Below, piece by piece: positions 43,653-53,110 of a stretch of 64,000 nt of DNA. The DNA is from Pontibacillus salipaludis (lineage in GTDB: Bacteria; Bacillota; Bacilli; Bacillales; BH030062), in assembly GCF_014642405.1 (NCBI RefSeq), contig NZ_BMIN01000018.1, positions 26,970-90,969 on the forward strand, in the 5' to 3' direction. The notes under the pieces are model-generated. The model had not been told where the DNA came from. It searched no databases and saw only the letters and a list, made by a program, of their open reading frames with translations. Numbering within the stretch: position 1 is the first letter of the stretch; each line of letters opens with the position of its first letter. Position numbers and translations under genes: made by a program.

Positions 43653-44573
43653 ATGAATTACTTTCTAGTAGATGATGATGTAACAATCAGAGCAATGCTA
43701 ACGGAAATGATAGAAGATGAGGACCTTGGAGAGGTCGTTGGTGAGAGAGAGGATGGGGCGGAACTTGATACACATGTCCTCCAAGCAAAGAAGGTCGACA
43801 TCCTTTTAATCGATTTATTAATGGCAGAAAGGGATGGATTAGAAACACTTAAGCAGATTCGGGATGACTTCAAGGGTAAGGTCGTTATGATTTCTCAAGT
43901 AGAGTCAAAAGACTTGATCGGAGAGGCGTATTCACTCGGGGTTGAATACTATATCACCAAGCCATTAAACCGGATTGAAGTAACAAGTATTTTGTTGAAA
44001 GTGAACGAGAGAATTACGTTGGATTACTCCATACAAACAATCCAGCAGTCTTTGAATCTGATCTCAGGAAACTCTGATTCGAGCACTATAAAAACACCTA
44101 TCCCCAATAAAAGCGTAAAAGAGGAAGGTCATGCGATCTTAGTTGAATTAGGTGTCATTGGAGAGAACGGATCGAGAGATTTGTTAGAGATTATACAGTA
44201 TTTAGATCATGACAGTGTGATTAAAGGGAAAGAGTCTCTATCTCTTAAGGAAATCTACCATAAAATCGCAGAAGATCGGGTAGGTAATGAGGCGAAACAT
44301 TCGGTTTTACAGAGGGAGGTAAAAGCGTCGGAACAACGAGTGCGCAGAACGCTTCACCAAGGACTCTCTTATATTGCTTCTTTGGGGCTGAATGATTTTG
44401 CAAATCCAGTCTTTGATAAGTATGCGTCTACTTTCTTCGATTATGAACAAGTCAGAAAGAAGATGTTGAAATTGGATAAAGATAAAGGGAAGAATGCGGG
44501 CAGAGTAAGGATCGACGCGAAGAAATTTATTTATATGTTGTACTGGGAAGCTAAGAGAAATAGTAGGTTATAA
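43653..44573 (+). CDS. glnL: GlnL-like response regulator with YcbB DNA-binding domain
   Basis: The 306-residue protein has an N-terminal receiver domain (VDDD at 6-9, phosphoacceptor Asp54 in LLIDLLMAE, Lys in ITKPLNRIE) and a C-terminal YcbB-type domain with EVKASEQRVRRTLHQGLSYIASLGLND, which holds the helix-turn-helix. It acts with GlnK just upstream. Here the pair neighbours a dicarboxylate/amino-acid symporter and aspartase rather than glnT, so the regulated genes may differ. Confidence 0.88.
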   Translation: MNYFLVDDDVTIRAMLTEMIEDEDLGEVVGEREDGAELDTHVLQAKKVDILLIDLLMAERDGLETLKQIRDDFKGKVVMISQVESKDLIGEAYSLGVEYYITKPLNRIEVTSILLKVNERITLDYSIQTIQQSLNLISGNSDSSTIKTPIPNKSVKEEGHAILVELGVIGENGSRDLLEIIQYLDHDSVIKGKESLSLKEIYHKIAEDRVGNEAKHSVLQREVKASEQRVRRTLHQGLSYIASLGLNDFANPVFDKYASTFFDYEQVRKKMLKLDKDKGKNAGRVRIDAKKFIYMLYWEAKRNSRL

Positions 44574-44609
44574 ATGATACATAGAGTGGATATAAGGCAT
44601 TTTAGAGAG

Positions 44610-44629
44610 TTGATCAAACGTTTGATCAA
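44610..44629. repeat. Palindrome TTGATCAAACGTTTGATCAA, copy 5 of 5
   Basis: The exact 20-bp core lies 37 bp after the glnL stop and directly before a conventional terminator. Confidence 0.8.
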
Positions 44630-44631
44630 GA

Positions 44632-44680
44632 AGAGCCCCACCAACCGGCATCAATGGTTGGTGGGGCTCTCTTTATTCTT
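44632..44680 (+). terminator. Terminator of glnKL
   Basis: AGAGCCCCACCAACC / GGTTGGTGGGGCTCT is a perfect 15-bp stem with nine-base loop and a T-rich tail. Confidence 0.9.
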
Positions 44681-44711
44681 TAATTTTATTGATTTATAAG
44701 AAAACTTTAAT

Positions 44712-44757
44712 TTTTATTACATTTTTAGTTGTAATAAAACGTATTTATATGTAATAA
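44712..44757 (+). promoter_or_regulatory. Palindromic operator candidate for the GH2 operon
   Basis: TTTTATTACA (44712-44721) and TGTAATAAAA (44730-44739) form a perfect inverted repeat with eight-base spacer, and TGTAATAA recurs at 44750. This lies 53-98 bp before the first gene of an operon that encodes its own ArsR-type regulator, the likely binder (inference). Confidence 0.5.
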
Positions 44758-44809
44758 TAATTCATAACAAATGAAAGCCCTTACTAAAAACAGAACGGGA
44801 GCGGTGGTT

Positions 44810-46621
44810 ATGGTTGTGAGCTCTTTATCTCGCATCGAAAAGAAGAACAGTACAGGAACGGAGTATCCAAGACCACAATTTAAGAGGGATCAATGGTACG
44901 ACTTAAATGGAGAGTGGGAATTTGCATTTGATGCTGAAGAAGTTGGGGAAATCGATGGGTGGGCACATTCCGCACAACCCTTCTCTCAACAGATTCAAGT
45001 GCCTTATGCTTATCAAAGTAAGAAGTCAGGGATTCATTCTAATGAACCTTATGAAGTAGTGTGGTACAAACGCACATTTCATTGGGAAAAGGATCATCAA
45101 AATGAGCTGCTTCTCCACTTTGAAGCAGTCGACTACTATACAAAAGTTTGGGTGAATGGCCAATTCGTTGGTGAACACACAGGGGGCCATACTCCTTTTA
45201 GCTTTTCTATTGGGACAGCTATTCAATCTGGTGAGAATACAATCACGGTTCGTGTAGAAGATCGTAACAGCGTTGAGCAGGTGCTCGGGAAACAGTCCTG
45301 GAAATCAACGAACTTCTTATGCTGGTATACTCGCACAACTGGTATCTGGCAACCGGTATGGATGGAAGAAGTTTCACCAGTCCATATCCAAGATGTAAAC
45401 ATGACGCCAGATTTAACACAATCAAGTCTTCAACTGGGCGTAAAGCTTCCTCATCATAGAAAGATCGCTTACTTGGAAGCGAACGTGTATTTCAAAGGAG
45501 AATGGGTCAATACCGCCGGAGCATGGGTGAAACCAAATCAACAGAATATCAGCATGACCGTTAATGTTGAATCAGATGAAGCAGACTTTCGTGTATTTTA
45601 TTGGAGTCCAAGTAATCCGCAGCTGTACGATATTACGTTTACGCTTAAGAGTGATGAGTATGTATTAGATGTAGCCGATAGCTATTTTGGTATGCGTAGC
45701 ATTGAAACTAAGAATGATGCCATTCTATTAAATGATGAAGCCTTTTATCAGAAGCTCATTCTGGATCAGGGGTACTACAAAGATTCATTGATGACAGCTA
45801 GTTTTGAAGAAATGGAAGCGGACTTAAAGAAAGTGAAGGAAATGGGCTTTAATGGAGTGAGGCGACATCAAACGATAGGGGACAGGCGTTACATGTATTT
45901 ATGTGATCAACTGGGGCTCGTCGTTTGGGCTGAGATGCCAAGCTTCTTTAAGTTTACCGATCGTTCTATGGAAGCGATGATGAACGAAACTCGAGAAATG
46001 GTGATGAAACATCGTAATCATCCTTCTGTTATCGTCTACACCGTTATGAATGAATCGTGGGGAGTGAATGAAATCTATCACCGTAAGGATCAGCAATCTT
46101 TTGTAAACGCTCTCTATTATCAGACGAAAGCGTTAGACTCTTCTCGGCTTGTGGTCGGAAATGATGGCTGGGAACATACCCTTACTGATATCTTGACGAT
46201 TCATGATTACAACTCGAATGCCGAAGACTTAGCTGTGGCTTATCGGGACAAAGAGGATTACGTAAATGGAAGCCCTTCTAAAACAAGTCGCAAACAAAAC
46301 TTTGCCAGTGGCTATGAATATAGTGGTCAGCCAATTGTAATGAGTGAGTTTGGTGGAATCGCTTATGGATCTGGTTCTGAAGACGATTGGGGTTATGGCA
46401 CAAGGCCACAGAACGAGGAAGAAGCACTAGACCGCTTTGAACAGTTAATGAAATCGATTATGGAGTCGACTTCTATCCAAGGATTTTGCTATACGCAACT
46501 TACGGATGTTGAACAAGAGGTTAATGGTCTATTAGATCATAACCATGAGGAGAAATTTGATCCAAAACGCATTTATCAAATCGTAGCAGGCATGAAAGCG
46601 GACGGGTTTATCTTTGAATAA
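44810..46621 (+). CDS. Glycoside hydrolase family 2 (beta-galactosidase/beta-glucuronidase-like)
   Basis: The 603-residue protein has the GH2 order: sugar-binding jelly roll (DLNGEWEFAFD; VWYKRTF; KVWVNGQFVGEHTGGHTPF), immunoglobulin-like domain, then the catalytic barrel (KEMGFNGVRRHQT, acid/base Glu in VMNESWG, nucleophile Glu in IVMSEFGG). No signal peptide is seen, so it acts inside the cell on imported glycoside. The ATG at 44810 follows GGGAG by eight bases. Length resembles beta-glucuronidase and short beta-galactosidases; substrate cannot be settled, but the GPH symporter and aldose epimerase downstream point to a beta-linked hexoside or hexuronide. Confidence 0.9.
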   Translation: MVVSSLSRIEKKNSTGTEYPRPQFKRDQWYDLNGEWEFAFDAEEVGEIDGWAHSAQPFSQQIQVPYAYQSKKSGIHSNEPYEVVWYKRTFHWEKDHQNELLLHFEAVDYYTKVWVNGQFVGEHTGGHTPFSFSIGTAIQSGENTITVRVEDRNSVEQVLGKQSWKSTNFLCWYTRTTGIWQPVWMEEVSPVHIQDVNMTPDLTQSSLQLGVKLPHHRKIAYLEANVYFKGEWVNTAGAWVKPNQQNISMTVNVESDEADFRVFYWSPSNPQLYDITFTLKSDEYVLDVADSYFGMRSIETKNDAILLNDEAFYQKLILDQGYYKDSLMTASFEEMEADLKKVKEMGFNGVRRHQTIGDRRYMYLCDQLGLVVWAEMPSFFKFTDRSMEAMMNETREMVMKHRNHPSVIVYTVMNESWGVNEIYHRKDQQSFVNALYYQTKALDSSRLVVGNDGWEHTLTDILTIHDYNSNAEDLAVAYRDKEDYVNGSPSKTSRKQNFASGYEYSGQPIVMSEFGGIAYGSGSEDDWGYGTRPQNEEEALDRFEQLMKSIMESTSIQGFCYTQLTDVEQEVNGLLDHNHEEKFDPKRIYQIVAGMKADGFIFE

Positions 46622-46638
46622 CTAAGGGGGAGTACAAA

Positions 46639-48039
46639 GTGGAGACTGCTAAAGAGCAACACGTAGAACCGACGGATGGGGAATTGAAAGAAGATATTCG
46701 TACCAAAGAGATTGCATCTTACTTTGGGTACGGATTTGCTCAATGTATTAGTTTTGGGTTAATTGGTACGTACATTCTGTTCTTCTATACAGATATTTTA
46801 GGGATCTCAGCAGCGGCAGCGAGTGTAATCTTTCTAATTGCAAGAACATGGGATGCCATTAATGACCCGATGATGGCTTCCCTTATGGATACGTTAAAAT
46901 CAAAGCACGGGAAATTTAGACCGTATCTAAAATACATGCCTTATTTAATTGTTCTATCTACCATTGCTTGTTTCTTGCCACTAGATGGTTTAAGTATGAC
47001 AGCCAAGCTGATTTACGCTGGAGGTACGTATATTTTATGGGGGATGGTGTATACAGCATCTGACGTACCGTTTTGGTCGCTGTCCTCGGTAATGAGTCAG
47101 GATACGCAACAGCGTACTAAACTAATTACGTTTGCGAATATGGGAGTATTCACAGGGATTGCTTTATCACCTACGATCTTCATTCCTCTTACTAAATGGC
47201 TCGGAGGGGGAGATACAGGTCAGGGGTACCTATTTGCCACAATTGCACTTATGGCGATCGCTTTACCTATTATGTTAAACGGTTTCAAGAACACAAAGGA
47301 GCGTGTGGAACCACCTAAGTCGAAAGTGAAATTCTCAGACGGAATGCGCGCGCTAAAAGCGAATAAGCCGATGTTTGCGATCTTAGTTGTGTTCTTCTGC
47401 AATGTATTTATGAATATCACGCAAGCTTTAAATATTTACTTTTTCACGTACAATCTTGGAAGCGCTTCACTTATGACGATGTTTGGAATTATCAGTTTCG
47501 CCAGCTGTATTGGGTTCTTCATTATTCCAAAGCTAACGAAACAATATAAGAAAAAGCATATTCTAATGGCGATTGTAGCAGTCGACATCCTTGTTCGAAT
47601 TGTTTGGTTCTCTGTTGGATATGGCAGCGTAGTTGTATCCCTCATCTTCATTGGAGTTACGATGCTTCTGTATACAAGCACTGGACCCCTAATCTCTGGA
47701 ATGCTAGCCGAAACGATTGAGTATACAGAGTATAAGACAGGGAAAAGAAACGAAGCGGTTGTCTTCTCAGGTCAGACATTTACCGGGAAGTTGTCCGTTG
47801 CTGTATCTGGTGGTGCAACAGGGCTGATCTTAACGGGGATCAACTATCAGTCGAATCAGGCTCAGAGTGAATTTACGATGGACATGCTATTCTTCGTCAT
47901 TGCCCTGCTTCCTGCTCTTGGTTCACTCATTCGTTTAATCATCATGTACTTCTATTCTTACACAGAAACAGAGTACAAAGATATTGTTGAGAAATTACGT
48001 GTCAGGAAGAAATACCCTCAAGTTTACCCTCAAGATTAA
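46639..48039 (+). CDS. GPH-family glycoside/pentoside/hexuronide:cation symporter
   Basis: The 466-residue protein has twelve hydrophobic segments and the GPH signatures ARTWDAINDPMMASLMDTLKS (cation-site Asp residues) and GKFRPYLKYM in the first half. The GTG start has AGGGGGAG upstream. It starts 17 bp after the GH2 gene. Relatives such as MelB, XylP and UidB import glycosides with Na+ or H+; here it probably supplies the GH2 substrate. Confidence 0.92.
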   Translation: METAKEQHVEPTDGELKEDIRTKEIASYFGYGFAQCISFGLIGTYILFFYTDILGISAAAASVIFLIARTWDAINDPMMASLMDTLKSKHGKFRPYLKYMPYLIVLSTIACFLPLDGLSMTAKLIYAGGTYILWGMVYTASDVPFWSLSSVMSQDTQQRTKLITFANMGVFTGIALSPTIFIPLTKWLGGGDTGQGYLFATIALMAIALPIMLNGFKNTKERVEPPKSKVKFSDGMRALKANKPMFAILVVFFCNVFMNITQALNIYFFTYNLGSASLMTMFGIISFASCIGFFIIPKLTKQYKKKHILMAIVAVDILVRIVWFSVGYGSVVVSLIFIGVTMLLYTSTGPLISGMLAETIEYTEYKTGKRNEAVVFSGQTFTGKLSVAVSGGATGLILTGINYQSNQAQSEFTMDMLFFVIALLPALGSLIRLIIMYFYSYTETEYKDIVEKLRVRKKYPQVYPQD

Positions 48040-48134
48040 TCGAGGGGGATAAAGAGAATGATAGGGAGCATTTATTTTGAGTGGAAAGATTTTGTTATAC
48101 TAATAGAAACTATTGTTACACGGAGGCTTCAGTC

Positions 48135-49046
48135 ATGAAGAAACTGCCATTAAACTTTGAAAATATGCTCCCTATTAATAAAGCATTATCCAATCCGACG
48201 CGAATAAAAATACTAAACTTATTAAGTGAAAAACCACATAATGTGAACGAATTAGCCGAGAAGCTCGATCTTCCATTCTCTACGACAGCTTCTCACGTTA
48301 CTAAACTAGAAGAAGTGGAACTTATTATTACCGAGCTTGTGCCTGGAAGGGGTACACAAAAGGTGAGTGCCATGAATTATGATCGAATCGTTATTGATTT
48401 ATTTAATAAAGAAGGTCAAAATAATGAGCATGAAATCACGCTCGATATGAATATAGGCGATTATTTGGACTGTTACGCCCAACCCCACTGCGGAGTAGTT
48501 GGTGAGAAGGACTATATTGGTGTTCAAGATGATCCCCGTTCGTTCTATGAACCTGAGCGTAAACATGCACAATTGCTTTATTTTAAAGATGGGTATGTGG
48601 AATACAGACTTCCTAATCGAATCCCGTATGGTTATACAGCTAAGGAAATCGTGTTTAGTGCAGAGTTATGCTCAGAAGCACCGAATTTCAAATTGGATTG
48701 GCCATCTGATATTACAGCTTCCATCAATCATAAAGAAATTGGGACGTGGACTTCGCCTGGTGATTTTGGTGGAGAAAGAGGGAAACTCACTCCGCAATGG
48801 TGGCGTACGAATTTAACACAATACGGATTACTTAAACAGTGGAAAGTCAATGAAGAAGGTAGCTTTATCGATAATGAAAAAGTCTCTGACGTTAGGATTC
48901 ATGACCTAGAGCTGAGTGACCTTCCTTACATTGCTTTCAAGCTAGGAATCAAGGAAGACGCCCTCAATAGAGGTGGCATGAATCTATTCGGAGAGAAATT
49001 TGGCCATTATGAGCAAGGAATTAAGATGAATATTAAATACGCATAA
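48135..49046 (+). CDS. ArsR-type helix-turn-helix regulator with C-terminal ligand domain
   Basis: About 303 residues: an N-terminal winged helix (NPTRIKILNLLSEKPHNVNELAEKLDLPFSTTASHVTKLEE, about 17-60) and a long C-terminal portion rich in beta strands, with repeated Trp/Pro motifs (DWPSDITASINHKEIGTWTSPGDFGG) that may bind sugar. The ATG at 48135 has GGAGG eight bases upstream. It lies inside a glycoside operon and is probably its regulator; the palindrome at 44712 is a candidate target. Confidence 0.8.
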   Translation: MKKLPLNFENMLPINKALSNPTRIKILNLLSEKPHNVNELAEKLDLPFSTTASHVTKLEEVELIITELVPGRGTQKVSAMNYDRIVIDLFNKEGQNNEHEITLDMNIGDYLDCYAQPHCGVVGEKDYIGVQDDPRSFYEPERKHAQLLYFKDGYVEYRLPNRIPYGYTAKEIVFSAELCSEAPNFKLDWPSDITASINHKEIGTWTSPGDFGGERGKLTPQWWRTNLTQYGLLKQWKVNEEGSFIDNEKVSDVRIHDLELSDLPYIAFKLGIKEDALNRGGMNLFGEKFGHYEQGIKMNIKYA

Positions 49047-49074
49047 CGAGATAGAGATTTGGAGGTGTTCATCA

Positions 49075-50109
49075 ATGAACATTACAGAACAAGTGACAGT
49101 AAACGAGTGGAAAGAGGTTACGTTGACGAACGATACTGGTATGTCGGTCAGTTTCCTAAACTATGGGGGGACGATTACAGGAATCAACGTCCCTGATCAA
49201 AATGGGCATGTAGAAAATGTAGTTCTGGCTTATGAAAATTATGAAGATTATATCGATGACCCAAACTATCTTGGGGCTTTAATAGGCAGGGTAGCTGGAC
49301 GAGTGGATAGAGCATCGTTTTCTATAAATGGCGAAGAATATCATTTACAAGAGAATGAAGGAACAAATTCATTACATGGAGGCGAACAAGGCTTTCATAC
49401 GAAACTATGGGAGTTATCTCCGTTCCAAGAAGAGGATAAGGTAGGGGTGATTCTTACTTATGACAGTCCTCATTTAGAAGGGGGCTATCCTGGTAACCTT
49501 TCTATTCAAGTAACCTATCAATTAAACAATAAGAACGAGTTCACCATTTCTTATAGTGCAAAGAGTGATCAAGATACAGCTTTAACCCTAACAAACCATA
49601 GCTATTTTAACTTAAGTGGAGATGCCAAAAGAACCATTCATGATCAAACCATTCAATTCGACAGCAATCAGTTTGTCGAGCTAGATGCAAACTTAATTCC
49701 AACAGGAAAGATTGAGTCAGTTCAAGAAACTCCTTTTGATTTAAGAGAGGAAACCCTCTTACGAGACAAGCTTGGTTCCACTCATCCGCAGATGGACTTA
49801 GCGAACTTAGGATTTGACCATTCGTTTCTCTTTAATCACGACAAGGAAGAGAGTGTTGTTGTTAAAGATGGCAAGAGCGGAAGGGTAATGAAGCTTATGA
49901 CGAATCAGCCTGCTATCGTGTTTTACACAGGAAACAATCTGATGGAAGATCATAAATTAGCAAGCGGCCCTGCTAAGAAGCACGATGGAATGTGCTTAGA
50001 AACACAAGCTTCACCAGCCTCTCTTCATCACGAAGGCTTTCCAGACGTTCGACTAAAAGCCGGTGAGCTTTATGAGAAGTACACCACGTTTTCCTTTGAA
50101 GCTCTATGA
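49075..50109 (+). CDS. galM: Aldose 1-epimerase (mutarotase)
   Basis: The 344-residue protein has the GalM fold and active-site segments NSLHGGEQGFHTKLW and LTNHSYFNLSGD (catalytic His), and a late FYTGNNL and KHDGMCLETQ with the catalytic Glu. It interconverts alpha and beta anomers of the sugar freed by the GH2 enzyme. Starts 28 bp after the regulator gene, with GGAGGTG upstream. Confidence 0.94.
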   Translation: MNITEQVTVNEWKEVTLTNDTGMSVSFLNYGGTITGINVPDQNGHVENVVLAYENYEDYIDDPNYLGALIGRVAGRVDRASFSINGEEYHLQENEGTNSLHGGEQGFHTKLWELSPFQEEDKVGVILTYDSPHLEGGYPGNLSIQVTYQLNNKNEFTISYSAKSDQDTALTLTNHSYFNLSGDAKRTIHDQTIQFDSNQFVELDANLIPTGKIESVQETPFDLREETLLRDKLGSTHPQMDLANLGFDHSFLFNHDKEESVVVKDGKSGRVMKLMTNQPAIVFYTGNNLMEDHKLASGPAKKHDGMCLETQASPASLHHEGFPDVRLKAGELYEKYTTFSFEAL

Positions 50110-50174
50110 TTAAGGGGGAATGGGCTACTGCATTGGTTAAGATTAACGTTTTTGTTTATTTTGGATGAGAGTAA

Positions 50175-50299
50175 GGAGGGCCGGGGAAAACGCTCGCTTT
50201 CCTGTGGACGAACTCCCGAGCTTCCTCGTTCGCTCCGCTCTCTGTGGGATCTCGGAAGCCCGTTTTTCCACGGGAGTCTCGCATTTTCCCCGGCCCTCC
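50175..50299 (+). repeat. GC-rich long-hairpin repeat, copy D
   Basis: Perfect 16-base arms GGAGGGCCGGGGAAAA / TTTTCCCCGGCCCTCC enclose CGCTCGCTTTCCTGTGG and CCACGGGAGTCTCGCA, the family markers. Same orientation as copies A and B. It occupies the galM-fda convergent gap together with copy E. Confidence 0.88.
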
Positions 50300-50409
50300 T
50301 TTGCCAAAATTAGTATAAACAAAAGCGTTCCCAAATCTAGTAGTAGTGGCATGTATCATAAGATTTTATCACTCCTTTAAGCTGCGGGGCCGTTCCTCAT
50401 CTTACTAAA

Positions 50410-50538
50410 AGGGCTGGATGGGGGACTGCGAGACTCCCGCGGGATAAGGAGCCTAGGCAAGACCCCGCAGAGAGTGATAGCGAACGAGGAGGCTTGCCAG
50501 CTCCCCGCAGGAAAGCGAGTTGTCCCCCAGCCAGCCCT
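50410..50538 (-). repeat. GC-rich long-hairpin repeat, copy E (inverted relative to D)
   Basis: Arms AGGGCTGGATGGGGGAC / GTCCCCCAGCCAGCCCT pair with one mismatch and surround the reverse complement of the core (GCGAGACTCCCGCGGGATAA; GCTCCCCGCAGGAAAGCGAG). It is 111 bp from copy D, head-to-head like copies B and C. Confidence 0.88.
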
Positions 50539-50583
50539 AGCTCTAATATGGTAACGGCCCCATACAAATTACATGAAACACAC

Positions 50584-50616
50584 GAAAGCCTCCCATTAAT
50601 AGGGAGGCTTTTCATT
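50584..50616 (-). terminator. Terminator after the class I aldolase gene (bidirectional)
   Basis: AAAGCCTCCC / GGGAGGCTTT with a TATTAAT-type loop, just past the fda stop on the minus strand. Confidence 0.75.
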
Positions 50617-50619
50617 TGG

Positions 50620-51510
50620 TTATTTCTTGTTTACAGAAGCATCATAAATGACGTCTACAGCGTGCTGTAGTGACTTGTTGAATTCTTCGTCAGATTGATT
50701 CGCATTCAAGTCAGCGATTAATGCACGAGAGAAGCTTGCGATTAGGTTTTCGTTTTCTTTTAACTTCTCATTGGCTTCGTCACGAGAATATCCGCCTGAT
50801 AAGGCAACGACACGTACGACGCGAGGATGTTCAGCTAATTCTTTATACGTGTTGGCTTTCGTAGGAATAGAAAGCTTAAGCATCACATTTTCTTCTTCTG
50901 TTAGGTCATTTAAGTTTTTCAGGATTTCATCACGTAGAATTTCTTCGGATTTCTCTTTATCTTCACTGTGAATGTTTACTTCTGGTTCTATGATTGGCAC
51001 AAGGCCTTCTGCGATAATTTGTTTACCTGCTTCAAATTGCTGGTCGACGACAGCTTTGATACCTGATGGGTTTGGCTCATGGATGACTGAGCGCATCTTA
51101 GTACCGAAGATGTTTCGTTCATTGGCACGGCGTAATGTTTCTTCTAAGTCGTGAATAGGTTTCATAAGCTGTACGCCGTTTTCTTTGTCAGCTAGTCCTT
51201 TGTCCACTTTAAGGAACGGAACAATGTCGTTGTCAGCAAGGTAGTCGGCTGTATATTTGCCTTCGATTTCACGGTCCATCGTTTGTTCAAATAGGATCGT
51301 GCCTAGGATCTTATCGGAATCAAAAGCAGGAGACGTTATGATTCTTGTACGCATTTGGTGAACTCGGTCAAACATCTCATCTTCGCCAGAATAAGCATCT
51401 TCTGGTACACCATAGTCTGCTAATGCTTTCGGTGTACTTCCGCCACTTTGGTCAAGCGCGGCGATAAATCCTTTACCGTTTTTGATTTTATCGAATTGTT
51501 TGTTGTTCAT
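50620..51510 (-). CDS. fda: Class I fructose-bisphosphate aldolase
   Basis: The 296-residue protein matches the bacterial class I aldolase of Staphylococcus type: [17 protein letters not shown] near the N-terminus, [12 protein letters not shown], and [11 protein letters not shown] with the Schiff-base Lys, then [11 protein letters not shown]. It cleaves fructose 1,6-bisphosphate without metal. The ATG at 51510 has GGAGTGGG upstream. Bacilli usually rely on the class II enzyme, so this is probably an accessory or gluconeogenic aldolase. Confidence 0.93.
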   Translation of the reverse strand: MNNKQFDKIKNGKGFIAALDQSGGSTPKALADYGVPEDAYSGEDEMFDRVHQMRTRIITSPAFDSDKILGTILFEQTMDREIEGKYTADYLADNDIVPFLKVDKGLADKENGVQLMKPIHDLEETLRRANERNIFGTKMRSVIHEPNPSGIKAVVDQQFEAGKQIIAEGLVPIIEPEVNIHSEDKEKSEEILRDEILKNLNDLTEEENVMLKLSIPTKANTYKELAEHPRVVRVVALSGGYSRDEANEKLKENENLIASFSRALIADLNANQSDEEFNKSLQHAVDVIYDASVNKK

Positions 51511-51614
51511 GGTTCCCACTCCTTTTTTGAAAAGTCCACTAGTATACTTCCCCTTTATACCTGATCCATAACATGGATATAGAAAAAAAGGACAGTTTGA
51601 CTGTCCTTCTACAT

Positions 51615-52925
51615 TCAATATTTGTAAGAAACCTTGTCGTTTTTAACCTTCCATACTTGTTCAATCAGAATGACAAGACCTGTCCCCACCAGGAGGCCGT
51701 TGCTTATAAGATTTTGGGCAAGGGCTGGTAGGTTAGAGAACACTTCCGCTGGTAAGAACATGGTGCCCATTCCGAATAAATAGGCTACGCCGACGATTGT
51801 GATTTTCCTCGAATCTAATGGTTCTAGCGTTATGTTATTAATGGCAAGTCCCACTAGTTGAACGAAAGAAGCCATTAGTGCTGCGTTGGCAATAGGAGAT
51901 GGTATGCTTGATATAAAGCTAACAATTGGTGGGAAAAAGGCAATCAGCATAAGTAAGATCGTTGCATACACGAACGGCTGTTTACGCTTTTGTCCTGTTA
52001 AGGCGATAAAACCAGCAGAGGTTGCTAATGGAACGTTTGCTATTGAAGCGAATACGCCTGCTATTCCGTGATTAATTCCTGAGAATGCCGTTCCCTTGTT
52101 AACCTCTTCGCTATGGTCATTAGATTGTTCTCCTAAGGTCTGCTTCACAGCAACAATGGATGCCACAATATTAGAGATGGAAATGATGGCGGTGATGAAA
52201 GCAATCGGTATAAGGCTTAAGTCAAATTTGGGAGGCCCAAAGGCAAACCACTCAGGTGCAGAGAATAAACTGACGTCTGCTTGATTCGTTTGACCGCCAA
52301 TAAGAAGACGAAATGTAATCCATCCGATAATAATTCCTATAAATACGGCGTAACTGCTTAACCAGCCTTTTGCGAAAGTAGATAGACCAAGTACGATAAA
52401 GAAAGTAAGGAAGGCTAGCAATGCTTGTGTGCCTTGAATTGTATTCGCACCTTCTTGTAAACCAAGCATTCCTTTTAGAAAGGTTCCACTTAGTTGGACG
52501 GTTAATAGTAAGAAGAACGTCCCTGTAACTAAAGGGGTAAATATCGGTAAGATCTTCTGAGAGATCTTTAAAGCACCAAATAGAAATAAGAACAGGCCTG
52601 TTATAATCATAGTTGACTCAAGCGTCTGTAGCGTTCCCTCATACGAAGAACCCGCTTGTACGCTTGTGATTGCCATAACAGAAAAGATGCTCACCCATAT
52701 TCCGGCTGGTCCTTCTAATATTGGAAGCTTGTGTCCGAACATGGCCTGCAGTAAAGAGGCGATGCCCACCGTGAAGAAGGTTCGTTGCATTAACCCAGAA
52801 ACTTCTATGAAATTGAGTTGATAAATCGATCCAATGACGATGGGCATAGCAACAGAACTAGCTAGAAGAAACACAAACCACTGAAAGGTTTCCATGGTAT
52901 TCGTTGATAATGTTGCTTTATTCAC
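51615..52925 (-). CDS. NCS2-type nucleobase permease (xanthine/uracil permease family)
   Basis: About 436 residues with 12-14 transmembrane segments. [10 protein letters not shown] resembles the substrate-loop motif and [24 protein letters not shown] the second conserved block of xanthine/uracil permeases. The GTG at 52925 lies eight bases after AAGGAG. The gene ends about 105 bp before the aldolase start on the same strand. No purine riboswitch or PurBox is visible upstream, unlike pbuG at 61953, so the substrate may be uracil or another ring compound. Confidence 0.82.
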   Translation of the reverse strand: MNKATLSTNTMETFQWFVFLLASSVAMPIVIGSIYQLNFIEVSGLMQRTFFTVGIASLLQAMFGHKLPILEGPAGIWVSIFSVMAITSVQAGSSYEGTLQTLESTMIITGLFLFLFGALKISQKILPIFTPLVTGTFFLLLTVQLSGTFLKGMLGLQEGANTIQGTQALLAFLTFFIVLGLSTFAKGWLSSYAVFIGIIIGWITFRLLIGGQTNQADVSLFSAPEWFAFGPPKFDLSLIPIAFITAIISISNIVASIVAVKQTLGEQSNDHSEEVNKGTAFSGINHGIAGVFASIANVPLATSAGFIALTGQKRKQPFVYATILLMLIAFFPPIVSFISSIPSPIANAALMASFVQLVGLAINNITLEPLDSRKITIVGVAYLFGMGTMFLPAEVFSNLPALAQNLISNGLLVGTGLVILIEQVWKVKNDKVSYKY

Positions 52926-53110
52926 TATGTACACTCCTTATATAGAACCTCATAAGTTAAACGGATAAATAACTTACCTAGTTTACCACTCTCTATTTAC
53001 CCAATGATAGGTTTAAAATTTTAAGATCAATAGCCCTAGGACCTATGACTGTTAGGGTTTCTATGAATATGATAAAATTGGAAACAAATATAGAGGGCGG
53101 GGGGGTGATT

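Noticed and set aside
50143..50615. Several open frames across GC-rich repeats D and E
   Set aside because: They overlap on both strands inside hairpin repeats and share no conserved product.
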